DNA from: JAFGBN01 sp964394145
GTDB taxonomy: Bacteria; Chloroflexota; Dehalococcoidia; GIF9; AB-539-J10
Direction of reading: 5' to 3'
DNA: 54,153 nt
Assembly: GCA_964394145.1 (NCBI GenBank)
Contig: CAYMVL010000038.1
Location: 1 to 54,153 of the forward strand
Shown here: piece after piece, positions 25,400 through 34,326 of the stretch
Numbering within the stretch: position 1 is the first letter of the stretch
Layout of the letters: the number at the start of each line of letters is the position of its first letter
Made by a program: the position numbers and the translations under genes
The notes under the pieces: model-generated
What the model saw: only the letters and a program-made list of their open reading frames with translations
Told to the model about the DNA's origin: nothing
Databases searched by the model: none

Positions 25400-26449
25400 A
25401 TGAAGCACAAAGTAGTAGTTTTAGTCTTAGCAATAGCGGTCATTGTGAGCTTGGTCATTGTTGGCTGTGCTCAGCCAGCTCCAGCTCCAGCTCCAGCTCC
25501 AACTCCAACGCCCGAGCCCGAACCGGAAGTAATAGAACTCAAAGCGGTCAGCTTTTTGCCGATGTCACATGACCTCACCAAAATGATACAGGGGTATTTT
25601 GACGAAGTTAAGAGCCGATCAAACGGGGAAATATCTATGAATTTTGTTGGCGGGCCGGAGGTGATAAGCTCGGCTGAGCTTGGTGAATCAGTTGCCCGGG
25701 GCGTCGTCGATATAGCAATTACTCCGGCTCTTTATCTTATTGGTTTAGTACCGCAAGCTTCCGCAACAATTCTGAGCCGTGTGACACAAGAGGAAGAAAT
25801 GGCACCTGGTGGGGCTCATGAATATCTCCAACAGTATTACAACAAAGCAGGGCTCTATTTTATTGGTGAGCCATTCGGTAAGAATTACTACGGGTTCTTC
25901 TTATGTACAACGGATAAGAAGATCCTCAAACCAGACGACTTATCCGGATGCAGCCTATCAGGCTCTATGGTGATGTACCAATCCTGGTTGAAAGAGTTTG
26001 GTGCAAATTTGAGTGTAGTGCCATTACCTGACGCATATACAGCACTGGAACGCAACATGTATGATGGGTATATCGCCCCGGCTGATGGTTTTGTAGGCTT
26101 CGGCATACATGAGGCACTCAATTACTGTGTTGACCATTATTTCTATATTGGAAGTTACATGCCATTGTATATGAACCTTGAGAAGTGGAATAGCTTGTCT
26201 GAAGAGTCTCAGAAGCTTATGATTGATACTTTCAAGGATGTGACTCCAGACATGGGAGAATTGTGGGTTCAACTGAATTTTGAGAATTACCGGCAGGAAA
26301 TGATAGACTCGGGAATAGAGTTTATCAGGTTTTCAGACGCAGATAGCGAATTATACCTAGATACTGTATATGACAGTTCATGGGATTGGCTCGGCGAGAT
26401 GATTGGCTCGGAAGATGAAGCGAAACTCAAGGCAATGTTAACACCGTGA
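25400..26449 (+). CDS. dctP: TRAP transporter substrate-binding lipoprotein (DctP-type)
   Basis: A 349-residue binding protein with GGAGGAG before the ATG. A signal peptide ends in LVIVGC, placing the lipidated cysteine at C23, followed by an alanine-proline linker (about residues 25-42) encoded by a small tandem repeat. The mature domain has the DctP pattern: FLPMSHDLTKMIQGYFDEV, NFVGGPEVISS and a later VVPLPDAYTALERNMYDGYI. The arginine that often clamps carboxylates in DctP proteins is not obvious; positions near 150-170 are KNYYGFFLCTTDKK, so the ligand may not be a simple dicarboxylate (inference). It should deliver substrate to DctQM encoded 3 kb upstream. Confidence 0.9.
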   Translation: MKHKVVVLVLAIAVIVSLVIVGCAQPAPAPAPAPTPTPEPEPEVIELKAVSFLPMSHDLTKMIQGYFDEVKSRSNGEISMNFVGGPEVISSAELGESVARGVVDIAITPALYLIGLVPQASATILSRVTQEEEMAPGGAHEYLQQYYNKAGLYFIGEPFGKNYYGFFLCTTDKKILKPDDLSGCSLSGSMVMYQSWLKEFGANLSVVPLPDAYTALERNMYDGYIAPADGFVGFGIHEALNYCVDHYFYIGSYMPLYMNLEKWNSLSEESQKLMIDTFKDVTPDMGELWVQLNFENYRQEMIDSGIEFIRFSDADSELYLDTVYDSSWDWLGEMIGSEDEAKLKAMLTP

Positions 26450-27176
26450 CATTGAATGTACTGAGATAGGCTGTTGTGTTATATGACGTCCTTTGTATAG
26501 GAAAAAGATGGTATGGGAACGGCTAATCCCTGAGAGCCATTGTTTCAGGCTTTCACGGGTAGCCGTTCCCTGCTGTTTCGTCAATGGATTCTCCCGGGAC
26601 ATGGGCTTGGCGCGGCGAGAATAGCTTGTGAACGACAGAAGCCGCTTAAGATAGCGTTCTGCAACTTCCCTATGATATTCTCTGCCCGCAAAATAACAGA
26701 GTAAGCCACTTTAGGTCCTGTAACCAGGTGATTCTTGCGCTGGCTATCTATGATGCCAGCTAAGACAACAAGCCTTACTCGCTTGTCTGAGCAACTTCTC
26801 TGGATATAGCATGCTAACCAGCATTGTAGCAACTATTTTGTGCAAGACAGCAGGTATCGAATGCGCTTACTCCCAAGAATTAGGCCGGTCATAGTGAGAG
26901 CCTTCCGGTGACAAGCGAAGAAGGAGAACCCAGAAAGCGGCGTCATCGCGCCGCCTATACTCGACCAGTTGCTCCGCCACTACCCGTGGACCACTCCCAA
27001 CCGTCCCGACCACCGCGTCAAAGATAGACTGAAGAAGGTAAGAAAAAGAGATTGAAGAAATGAGCTGAGTATGCTAACTTTCGTCTTACCCTGGCCGGTT
27101 CAGTTCTAGGCCATGAACCAGGCCAATTTTAAGCCTTAATGTAGGGCCACCCAGTGAATCACGGAGGTTAATACAG
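26450..27176. other. 727-base intergenic region with a decayed coding fragment
   Basis: After the dctP hairpin nothing is recognisable until about 26912. From there to the TGA at 27053-27055 a 47-codon frame without a start reads PESGVIAPPILDQLLRHYPW followed by a basic tail (RVKDRLKKVRKRD). It is protein-like and GC-biased as real genes here are, so it is probably the 3' remnant of a lost gene; I cannot name the family. GGAGG at 27163-27167 serves the next gene. Confidence 0.4.
26515..26570 (+). terminator. 11-bp stem-loop downstream of dctP
   Basis: GGGAACGGCTA (26515-26525) pairs perfectly with TAGCCGTTCCC (26560-26570), and inner CCC/GGG can add pairs. The loop is long (34 bases) and is followed by TGCTGTTTCG, so it is a likely transcript end for dctP. 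Confidence 0.55.
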
Positions 27177-28952
27177 ATGACCGAGCACGATGCTGACCTA
27201 TATGACCTCAGTACCGGTGCCCCTGTTACTTCTCTGAGTCGCTTTCACTCCCCCTTAGATGAGTATAGGGCTGCATTTGAGGATAGGGCCAGCCCTTTTC
27301 TCAATTACTATGCCCTGCACGAGGGAGATGTAAAGAGGCACACTTTAACCAGAGGAGATTTTTGGGACCTGGCCTGCTCGGCGGCTGAGTGCCTGCGCCA
27401 GCAGGGGCTAGCAAAAGCCGACCGAGTAATCCACGGCTTCTCTGCTAACAGCCTGTATGACCTGGTATTCAGACTGGCAGAAGCACTGACAGGGTCTGCA
27501 CCGGTGACCATCAACTGGCAGGCAGATGACAACGAGCGCATCCTTTACAAGTCAAGGCTGACCGGAGCAAAACTTATGCTCTACGATGGCGGCTTTGCTG
27601 CCAGGGTTGAGGAAATAAGACCTGCCTTACCGAACATGCGCTTTCTTGAAGCCAGCAAAATCGAGGCATACGGAGTTGGCAGCCAGTTGACTTCCCCGAC
27701 ACTCGATTATGATGATGAAAGAATTATTATCTTTACCTCCGGCACCACCGGCAGACCCAAGGGAGTCAGTCTACCATACCGAAGCTACCTGGCTAATAGA
27801 CTCACCTTCGAACGATATTTCAATATGTCAGAAAACACCCGATTGGATCTGCTGCTGGTCAACCCTCTACACCATAGCAACTCCTCAGCCATATCGGACT
27901 GGGGCATGCGGCGCAGAGGGACCATAATACATCTCGTGGAACGCTATTCAACATCTTACTGGAAGACACTGGTGCAGGTTGCTGAAAGCAAGCGCGACCT
28001 GATTATCGCTCCTCTGGTGTCACGGCACTTTGATTTTCTGGAGTCCCTGGCGTCGGAATCAAAGTTGCCGGTTGAAGAAGCCAGGATTAAAGAGGCGCTG
28101 GGGCAAATTGATATCTTAATCGGTTCAGCCCCGGTCGGTCCTACTACAATAAGCCGCATACTCAGGTTCAGCAACCGCTTACCTCATGTGCGCTTTGGGG
28201 CCACCGAGGCCTGTCTCCAGGTAATGGCTACACCGATAGACATGTCGTATGACGAGCTCATGAAGGCGTTCGAGGCAGGTTGGAAACACAGCCACCGCGG
28301 CACACAGCGCGTCGGCTATTATATCGGCAGAGAACACTTCCCGTTCACGCGGGTCAAGGTGGTCAGGTCCATTAACCCCGAGAGCGGCGATTTTCTAAGC
28401 CCGTGCGAGATGGGTGAGCCGGGTTACCTTATCACACAGGGTCCCAACATTATGAGCTACTATGTAGGTGAGCCTGAAGCCACAAAGAGCGTCTTGCAAC
28501 GAGGGTGGTACACCGGGCTAAAAGATGTGGTCTTTGCTTTGACCAACCGGGGCGACGGGCAACTGGACTACTACTGGACTTCCAGGGAATCCGAGTTACT
28601 TATTCGTGGTGGCGCCAATTACGCTTATGACCAGATCGCAGCGCAGCTATCTAAAGTTCTAGTAGAAGATTTCGGGCTCAAGCCCGAGCAGTTCAGGCTG
28701 GCCGTGTTAGGCCTTCGACTGGAAAGCGAGCATGAAGATAGCTGTTGCGTCACCATTGAGCTCGGTGAAGAGGTGCTGGCTCTGGGACCACAATTGAAGG
28801 GCGATTTCATAGAGCGGGCTTCCAAAAGGGTCTCAAAATCAATTCGGCCTGACTACGTCCAGTTCGCACCGATTCCTTTGGGCTTTAAGGGGCAAATCCT
28901 TTACCCCCAGCTGAAACAGCAGTTTCTGGAAGCACTGAACCCCGCCAAATAG
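27177..28952 (+). CDS. divergent acyl-adenylate-forming ligase (ANL superfamily)
   Basis: A 591-residue member of the AMP-binding family, which activates carboxylic acids as acyl-AMP and usually passes them to CoA. The P-loop motif TSGTTGRPKG is near residue 187 and RFGATEA (the YGxTE equivalent) near 340. The hinge region GWYTGLKDVVF departs from the canonical GWxxTGD by an insertion, and the A8 motif reads SRESELLIRGGANYAYDQI. A C-terminal GFKGQI offers the candidate catalytic lysine. These deviations mean the substrate and even CoA transfer are uncertain. GGAGG lies about ten bases before the ATG. It is a neighbour of the TRAP-AOR island and may activate the acid handled there, but no operon link is visible. 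Confidence 0.82.
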   Translation: MTEHDADLYDLSTGAPVTSLSRFHSPLDEYRAAFEDRASPFLNYYALHEGDVKRHTLTRGDFWDLACSAAECLRQQGLAKADRVIHGFSANSLYDLVFRLAEALTGSAPVTINWQADDNERILYKSRLTGAKLMLYDGGFAARVEEIRPALPNMRFLEASKIEAYGVGSQLTSPTLDYDDERIIIFTSGTTGRPKGVSLPYRSYLANRLTFERYFNMSENTRLDLLLVNPLHHSNSSAISDWGMRRRGTIIHLVERYSTSYWKTLVQVAESKRDLIIAPLVSRHFDFLESLASESKLPVEEARIKEALGQIDILIGSAPVGPTTISRILRFSNRLPHVRFGATEACLQVMATPIDMSYDELMKAFEAGWKHSHRGTQRVGYYIGREHFPFTRVKVVRSINPESGDFLSPCEMGEPGYLITQGPNIMSYYVGEPEATKSVLQRGWYTGLKDVVFALTNRGDGQLDYYWTSRESELLIRGGANYAYDQIAAQLSKVLVEDFGLKPEQFRLAVLGLRLESEHEDSCCVTIELGEEVLALGPQLKGDFIERASKRVSKSIRPDYVQFAPIPLGFKGQILYPQLKQQFLEALNPAK

Positions 28953-28985
28953 AGGTTTTGATTAAGCAGGTCCAAGCTGATATGT

Positions 28986-29015
28986 CAGGTACAGGCGCCC
29001 GGCACAATTTGTGTC
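28986..29015. terminator. possible bidirectional terminator between convergent genes
   Basis: Between the ligase and the AEC transporter genes, GGCAC and GTGCC arms around AATTTGTGTC can form a short GC-capped stem. It has no strong U-run on either strand, so this is weakly supported. Confidence 0.3.
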
Positions 29016-29043
29016 GTGCCCCTACCGTGCATCAAAGCATCTC

Positions 29044-30012
29044 TTACCTGATAGGTATTGAAAAGAACATGCTGAAAAGATATAGCATAAGAGGGATAGA
29101 TACTACTGAAAAAATGAAACTAGCGACAACAAATTGACTGGCTACAGCCCGGTTGCCGCCACATCTCTCAGCAAAAATAGGTATTGCGGTTATCGGCGGC
29201 ACAGCGGCTTGCAGAAGGATAATGAACGCGATCATGTCATCCGGACGGAGCTTTATCAATAGGCCCAAAAACACGAGCGGAAATATCAGGTTCTTAACAA
29301 GAGCAAATTTTAACATATCCCCGATGTAGAACCTCCTCTTTCCCTCCTCTTTGAACATAAAGTCATTATAGACATTCCCCCCCAGAATCAGCATGAACAG
29401 TGGCGTAGCCATAGCCCCTACCATCGTAAGGATGCTGAGAACGAAGCCCGGCACATACCGGTTTACTGCCACCAGCCCGACAATCATGCCTATTAGCGTG
29501 GTTGCCAGAACTGGATTGATTATTCTGCGCCAGTTAAGTTTCTCTGCCTGGGCCTGCCTGCGAAAGAACAGGGTATACGTACTGAAGACCATAGAGGGAT
29601 GCAGCGCCGTGAATACAAAAAGAGCCGCCAGATAAGGAGTGCCGACCCCTAATAGTCCGGTAATGATAATCAGGGGGAAGAAAATGCCATTTTGATAGAA
29701 CAGGCCTATGGTGAACTCGCTACGAATCTCTTTCCTCACCATGAAGGAGCTCACTAACGATAACCCCAGAGCGACAGCCGTGAAACCGAGCCACCAGAGC
29801 GGCATGTGCCACCAGTCCGGAAAATTCCCGGCCGAAAAATCTCTGACCAGATTTGCTAGTACCAGAAAAGGCAGGGCTATGTCGATAGCCAGCGAAGACA
29901 GAAAGGCCAGGGTGGTCCCCGGTACCCGGCGGCGTCCAATCACCCAGAAGCCGACTACACCTATGCCCAGCAACGCGAAGACAGCTTCAAACGTAAGCAA
30001 AAAGACATTCAT
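29044..30012 (-). CDS. AEC-family (auxin efflux carrier / malate permease-like) transporter
   Basis: A 322-residue integral membrane protein with about ten hydrophobic segments in the two five-helix halves typical of the AEC fold. Recognisable pieces are LLGIGVVGFWVIGRRRVPGTT, LAIDIALPFLVLANLV, YQNGIFFPLIIITGLLGVG, ATPLFMLILGGNVYND and a C-terminal AAVPPITAIPIFAERCGGN. Family members move organic acids such as malate or citrate. It is convergent with the ligase gene upstream. Substrate is not readable. Confidence 0.85.
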   Translation of the reverse strand: MNVFLLTFEAVFALLGIGVVGFWVIGRRRVPGTTLAFLSSLAIDIALPFLVLANLVRDFSAGNFPDWWHMPLWWLGFTAVALGLSLVSSFMVRKEIRSEFTIGLFYQNGIFFPLIIITGLLGVGTPYLAALFVFTALHPSMVFSTYTLFFRRQAQAEKLNWRRIINPVLATTLIGMIVGLVAVNRYVPGFVLSILTMVGAMATPLFMLILGGNVYNDFMFKEEGKRRFYIGDMLKFALVKNLIFPLVFLGLLIKLRPDDMIAFIILLQAAVPPITAIPIFAERCGGNRAVASQFVVASFIFSVVSIPLMLYLFSMFFSIPIR

Positions 30013-30349
30013 CTCTTATGGTAACCTGGCCTATTCAGTGATAATATCTTTGTAATACATCTGGCGCCGGCATCTATTGTATCGTTAAGTTCCTGCGTAT
30101 GTACAGAGACTACAGTAGAGACTTGAATCCCAAACTGGCTGAACCGGTTGGCATCAAGCAGTAGAAGCCGGCGGACCGGTCCGGCAGACTGCTCAATCGC
30201 TTATTAACGGCCTGATTGACACCTGCTACACGGGGTAATAGAATTCAGGTCGGCTAAGGACATTTACCTGATTAGAGTGAACTCCATGAGGCAATTGACT
30301 ATGATATATTAAAGTAACACTCTATCTAAGTGAAGGAGGAGTAACTGAA
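30013..30349. other. 337-base divergent intergenic region
   Basis: Spacer between the AEC transporter and the ArsC/Spx-like gene. CGGACCGGTCCG (30172-30183) is a 12-base perfect palindrome of unknown meaning. TATATT near 30306 may be a -10 box but lacks a matching -35. The right end holds a strong ribosome-binding site (GAAGGAGGAG). Confidence 0.4.
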
Positions 30350-30700
30350 ATGGCAACAAAGGTTGATTTCTATTGCTGGGCGAGATGTCATACCTGTCGC
30401 AAAGCGAAGGAGTTTCTGCTGCAGAAAAACGCGGAGCTTAACGACCGCGATTTCTTCAAGAAGCCTTTCAGCCAAACCGAGATAAAGGACTTGCTGCAGG
30501 GAAGACCGGCTTCGGATATGTTCAACTTCAAGAGTCCTAGCTTTAAGCAACTGGGCCTGGTGCGTGAGAAGCTGAACGATAACGAACTTATTGACCTAAT
30601 GGTAAAAGAACCGAGACTTATTCGCAGACCCATTATTCGAATCGGGGGCAAGGTATACTTCAGAGAGGACATGCCGCTGGTGGAAAACCTGATAGCTTAA
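30350..30700 (+). CDS. ArsC/Spx-family thioredoxin-fold protein
   Basis: A 116-residue protein of the ArsC/Spx fold. The N-terminal strand FYCWARCHTCRKAKEFL carries a CxxC (CHTC) instead of the single cysteine of classic ArsC, as in Spx-like proteins. RPASDMFNFKSPSFKQLGL and LIRRPIIRIGGKVYF complete the fold, the latter with the conserved cis-proline and arginine region. It could be a reductase for arsenate or a redox adaptor; no ars genes are nearby, so a general thiol-redox role is more likely. It starts an apparent operon with the methyltransferase (10 bases later) and the YyaL-type protein. Confidence 0.85.
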   Translation: MATKVDFYCWARCHTCRKAKEFLLQKNAELNDRDFFKKPFSQTEIKDLLQGRPASDMFNFKSPSFKQLGLVREKLNDNELIDLMVKEPRLIRRPIIRIGGKVYFREDMPLVENLIA

Positions 30701-30710
30701 GGTGAAGTAG

Positions 30711-31352
30711 TTGAATCCGACCAAGCCACATGAACCGCAACCGGTGCCACTTCAGGCATTAAGTGGCCGCTGGGTTATGCCTTCGCCCGCAATGAAGCAC
30801 CTTGATGAAAGTACCCTCAAACCGGCGGAGTTCCTGGTGGAGAACATAGAGCTCTTACCCGGAGGGCGGGCTCTGGACCTGGCCATGGGTAACGGACGAA
30901 ACGCCTTCTACCTGGTCAGTAAGGGCTTTGAAGTTGAAGGCGTTGACATATCGCCGGAAGCAGTAAACGCCGCCCTTCGGGCAGCGGAGGCGGACGGTAT
31001 AGCTATAAAGGCAGATATTGCCGATTTGGAGAAGAACTTCCATATTGGAGCGGAGACCTATGATGTAATAATCTGCTTCAACTACCTGCAACGCTCCCTC
31101 ATATCGGAGATAAAGAAAGGCCTGCGCTACGGCGGCATGGTAGTATATGAGACCTTCATTGTCGATCAGGCCCGGTTTGGAAAGCCCCGAAACCCGAAAC
31201 ACCTACTGAGGCACAATGAGCTTCTAGATATGTTTCGTGAGTTCAGATGCCTTCGATACAGGGAAGGAATCTTTGCCGGCCCCAGGGCTGTCGCCAGTAT
31301 AATAGCGCAGAAAGTCCAGGCGGGCGCTGCAGTTGCAGCCTTTCAGCAGTAA
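30711..31352 (+). CDS. class I SAM-dependent methyltransferase (TehB-like)
   Basis: A 213-residue Rossmann-fold methyltransferase starting at a TTG with GGTGA just upstream. Motif I is ALDLAMGNGRNAFYLVSKGF (about residue 53) and the post-I acidic loop EGVDISPEAVNAALRAAE follows; DVIICFNYLQRSLI is motif IV. The pattern is nearest to TehB-like enzymes, often acting on small thiols, metalloids or tellurite; that is family knowledge and not proof of substrate. It lies between a thioredoxin-fold gene and a thioredoxin-domain gene, a redox or detoxification context. Confidence 0.85.
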   Translation: MNPTKPHEPQPVPLQALSGRWVMPSPAMKHLDESTLKPAEFLVENIELLPGGRALDLAMGNGRNAFYLVSKGFEVEGVDISPEAVNAALRAAEADGIAIKADIADLEKNFHIGAETYDVIICFNYLQRSLISEIKKGLRYGGMVVYETFIVDQARFGKPRNPKHLLRHNELLDMFREFRCLRYREGIFAGPRAVASIIAQKVQAGAAVAAFQQ

Positions 31353-31353
31353 T

Positions 31354-33378
31354 ATGCCGAATCGTTTAAGCGGGGAGACAAGCCCTTACCTGTTGCAGCA
31401 CGCCCATAACCCTGTCAACTGGTATCCCTGGGGTGCTGAAGCCCTAAGCCTCGCCAAATCTGAGGACAGGCCCATTCTGCTCAGCATCGGCTACTCGGCA
31501 TGCCACTGGTGCCATGTCATGGCACATGAGAGCTTTGAGAATCCGGAAATAGCCGCCCTGATGAATGAAAATTTCGTCAACATAAAGGTGGACAGGGAAG
31601 AGCGCCCCGACCTGGACGCCATTTACATGCAGGCGGTGCAGGCGATGACCGGTGGCGGCGGCTGGCCCTTAACCGTCTTTCTAACGCCGGATGCTAGGCC
31701 GTTCTTCGGCGGTACGTACTTCCCGCCCGAAGACAAACATGGTATGTCCGGTTTCCCGCTCGTTCTCAGGGCGGTGGCCGACTCGTACCGGAATCGCCGC
31801 AGGGAAGTGGAACAGATAACGCAGCAGATAGTGACGGCGCTCGATTCAAAGCCAAATATCCAGGCGACGACGGGGCCGCTGACGGCCGATATACTCGGCA
31901 GGTCCTATTCGGTCCTTAAACGGAACTTTGATGCTGCGAACGGCGGGTTCGGCGGGGGCCAGAAATTCCCCCAGCCGCTGGTGCTGGAGTTCTTGCTCAG
32001 ATGCTATCAGCGCACCCGTGATAAGGATGCGCTGGCGATGGTGACCCTGACCCTTGAGAACATGGCAAAGGGCGGGATTTACGACCAGATAGGCGGCGGA
32101 TTCCATCGCTACGCCACCGATAATCACTGGCTCGTGCCGCACTTCGAAAAGATGCTTTACGATAACGCTTTGCTGATCCAGGTATATCTTCATGCCTACC
32201 TGGTTACGGGTACCCCGCTGTTCCGGCGCGTATCAGAAGAGACTATCGACTACGTCCTGAGGGAGATGACCGCTTCCGGGGGCGGCTTCTACAGCACGCA
32301 GGACGCCGACAGCGAGGGCATAGAGGGCAAATACTATCTCTGGACGCTTGATGAAATTACAGAATCTCTGGGCAAGGAAACCGCCGCCCTTGTAAATCGC
32401 TACTTTGGCGTCACCAGGGAGGGCAATTTCGACGGTCGCAATATTCTCCATATAGCCGGGAGCGTTCCGGCGGAAGAACCGGATATGATCAAACAGGCCA
32501 AATCATCTCTGCTCGGGATACGTGAGAGGCGGGCCCGGCCGGGACGGGACGATAAAATATTGGCCTCCTGGAACGGATTGATGCTGTCCGGCCTTGCCGA
32601 GGCAGCAACTGTCTTCAAACGCAGTGACTACCTCGAGGCAGCAGCCGCCGGCGGTTCATTCCTGCTGAAATCAATGAACTCCGGAGGATATCTCAGACAT
32701 AGCTACAAAGATGGCAGGGCCGGCATTGAGGGATACCTTGAGGACTATGCGCTGCTTATTGAGGCCCTGTTGAATCTGCATCAGGCTACCTTCAGCGGCA
32801 TCTGGCTGAAGGAAGCCATCCGCCTGAGCGAAGTCGCGATTGATGAGTTCTGGGACGAATCAGCCGGCATGTTTTACGACACAGGCAAGCGGCATCAAAC
32901 CCTGTTTGTCCGGCCAAGAAGCACTCACGATGGAGCAATGCCATCAGGTTCATCGGCGGCCGCTCTGGCATTGATGAAGATAGCCCGGCTCACTGGAAAT
33001 GAGCACCTGGAACATATCGCTGCAAAGTCGCTCCAGAACGTGCGGGAAACCATGTGGCGTTATCCGCTTTTCTCCGGCCACTGGCTCTGTGCTCTGGACT
33101 TCTACCTATCTGCCCCGAAGGAGATTGCCATAATTGGTCCCCGCCATCACCCGGCGACGCAAGCCCTGCTGCAGGTCCTCTTCAATGACACCTGGCTTCC
33201 CAATAAAGTAGTCGCCGCCAGAGACCCCGGCGACAGCTCACCGGTAACCGGTCTGGCTCTCCTTGAGAACAGGGATATGATTAACGAACGGCCCACCGTA
33301 TACCTATGCGAGCGGTACTCATGCCGGGCGCCTGCGAACGAGCCGGGTATACTACGCCAGCAACTGCTTGAAACTTAA
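31354..33378 (+). CDS. YyaL/SPATA20-type thioredoxin-domain protein (DUF255)
   Basis: A 674-residue protein starting at ATG 31354, one base after the methyltransferase stop. The start is chosen because the family begins with M-x-NRL-x-x-E-x-SPYLLQHAHNPVNWYPW; a longer TTG version overlaps the previous gene. The N-terminal thioredoxin domain has SACHWCHVMAHESFE (CxxC) and DREERPDLD, then GGWPLTVFLTPD and GGTYFPP. The remainder is an (alpha/alpha)6 barrel related to N-acylglucosamine epimerases (GGGFHRYATD, HFEKMLYDNALL, YSTQDADSEG). Biochemical role of the family is poorly known; a redox or sugar-related role is usually proposed. Confidence 0.92.
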   Translation: MPNRLSGETSPYLLQHAHNPVNWYPWGAEALSLAKSEDRPILLSIGYSACHWCHVMAHESFENPEIAALMNENFVNIKVDREERPDLDAIYMQAVQAMTGGGGWPLTVFLTPDARPFFGGTYFPPEDKHGMSGFPLVLRAVADSYRNRRREVEQITQQIVTALDSKPNIQATTGPLTADILGRSYSVLKRNFDAANGGFGGGQKFPQPLVLEFLLRCYQRTRDKDALAMVTLTLENMAKGGIYDQIGGGFHRYATDNHWLVPHFEKMLYDNALLIQVYLHAYLVTGTPLFRRVSEETIDYVLREMTASGGGFYSTQDADSEGIEGKYYLWTLDEITESLGKETAALVNRYFGVTREGNFDGRNILHIAGSVPAEEPDMIKQAKSSLLGIRERRARPGRDDKILASWNGLMLSGLAEAATVFKRSDYLEAAAAGGSFLLKSMNSGGYLRHSYKDGRAGIEGYLEDYALLIEALLNLHQATFSGIWLKEAIRLSEVAIDEFWDESAGMFYDTGKRHQTLFVRPRSTHDGAMPSGSSAAALALMKIARLTGNEHLEHIAAKSLQNVRETMWRYPLFSGHWLCALDFYLSAPKEIAIIGPRHHPATQALLQVLFNDTWLPNKVVAARDPGDSSPVTGLALLENRDMINERPTVYLCERYSCRAPANEPGILRQQLLET

Positions 33379-33474
33379 CATCACAGAGATTACTGAACAG
33401 GAAAGATGACGGGCCTAGAAGCCGGATGACACCATAATGGCGAAATCATATGACAATGAAGGAGGGCAACGGTT

Positions 33475-33918
33475 ATGAATCTACCGGACTATGTACCTAA
33501 AAAAGAGGTCCAGCGCGTGTGCAAAGAGCTCGGGTTCAAGGACTGGACCAGAATGGAGAAACCTGAAGTGACCGGGCAAGAAGCTTCAGTTGTCCTGAAG
33601 GCTGTGAATACCGTGGGGATGAATATATCTGTCGAAGATTTCAAACAAGGGCTGGAAGTGGAGCTTGAGCACGGTACCATGTACGAAGACGCTAATGTAA
33701 CAAACAATCACCCCATCCTCACGGGCAAAATCGTGCTGGCGCATTTGAAGGAGTCGCTGGACTATTATAAACGGCTCGAGGTGGTGGAAATCGAAGGTGA
33801 TATTCTAAAGGCTGTCCTGGCGCGAGACCTGAGTAGTATTGAATCAAAATATAAGAAGCTTGTAGAAGCCCAGGGAGCATTGGTCAAAACAGTCTCAAAG
33901 CAACTGTCAAAAGATTAG
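33475..33918 (+). CDS. DUF5661-like protein (147 aa)
   Basis: A 147-residue soluble protein with GGAGG upstream of its ATG. The middle segment EDFKQGLEVELEHGTMYEDA, then NVTNNHPILTGKIVLAHLKES with DYYKRLE matches my memory of DUF5661, a family of small proteins found in bacteria and phages with unknown function; the E-x-E-H-G and HL motifs might bind metal. It follows the YyaL-type gene by 96 bases on the same strand. No enzymatic role is assigned. Confidence 0.7.
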   Translation: MNLPDYVPKKEVQRVCKELGFKDWTRMEKPEVTGQEASVVLKAVNTVGMNISVEDFKQGLEVELEHGTMYEDANVTNNHPILTGKIVLAHLKESLDYYKRLEVVEIEGDILKAVLARDLSSIESKYKKLVEAQGALVKTVSKQLSKD

Positions 33919-34326
33919 CCCTACATCCGTCATCCAGACACATGGGATGTAAGCAGCGCCTGACGCCGCACAGGCTAAGGGCGAGCGAGTTCTCCGAAAG
34001 CGGCCGGAGTTCCAACCGGACGCTTCAAAACCGAACCCTTCACATGCGTATAACACGCTGGCGTTGCAGGACGGCAATAATTGTTGAATCCATCTTCTAA
34101 GCTTCTCAGTGTCGGTACTAACGACGGTAACTGGCAGACAATAGTGCATATACTTTGAAGAGCATGGGCAGCCGAGTTCCAGCATCCTCTATTTGGGACC
34201 GGGAGAACATTGTTGATACGGAGCCTGAGATACAAGGAGATAACGAGATTGGCTTGCTCATGCTTAGCTTTGTGAGCGCTAAGGGGAGGAGTAGTACACT
34301 CAATCCGGGTACCCGTCACAAAGCTA
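33919..34326. other. 408-base convergent intergenic region
   Basis: Lies between the DUF5661-like gene and the end of the minus-strand kamA operon. No coding frame, strong hairpin or repeat was identified; a 5-bp CTCCG/CGGAG stem around 33990-34010 is too weak to call a terminator. Confidence 0.4.

Noticed and set aside
25470..25530. Short tandem repeat GCTCCA in dctP
   Set aside because: It encodes the Ala-Pro linker after the lipidated cysteine, normal for lipoproteins; not a CRISPR or mobile repeat.
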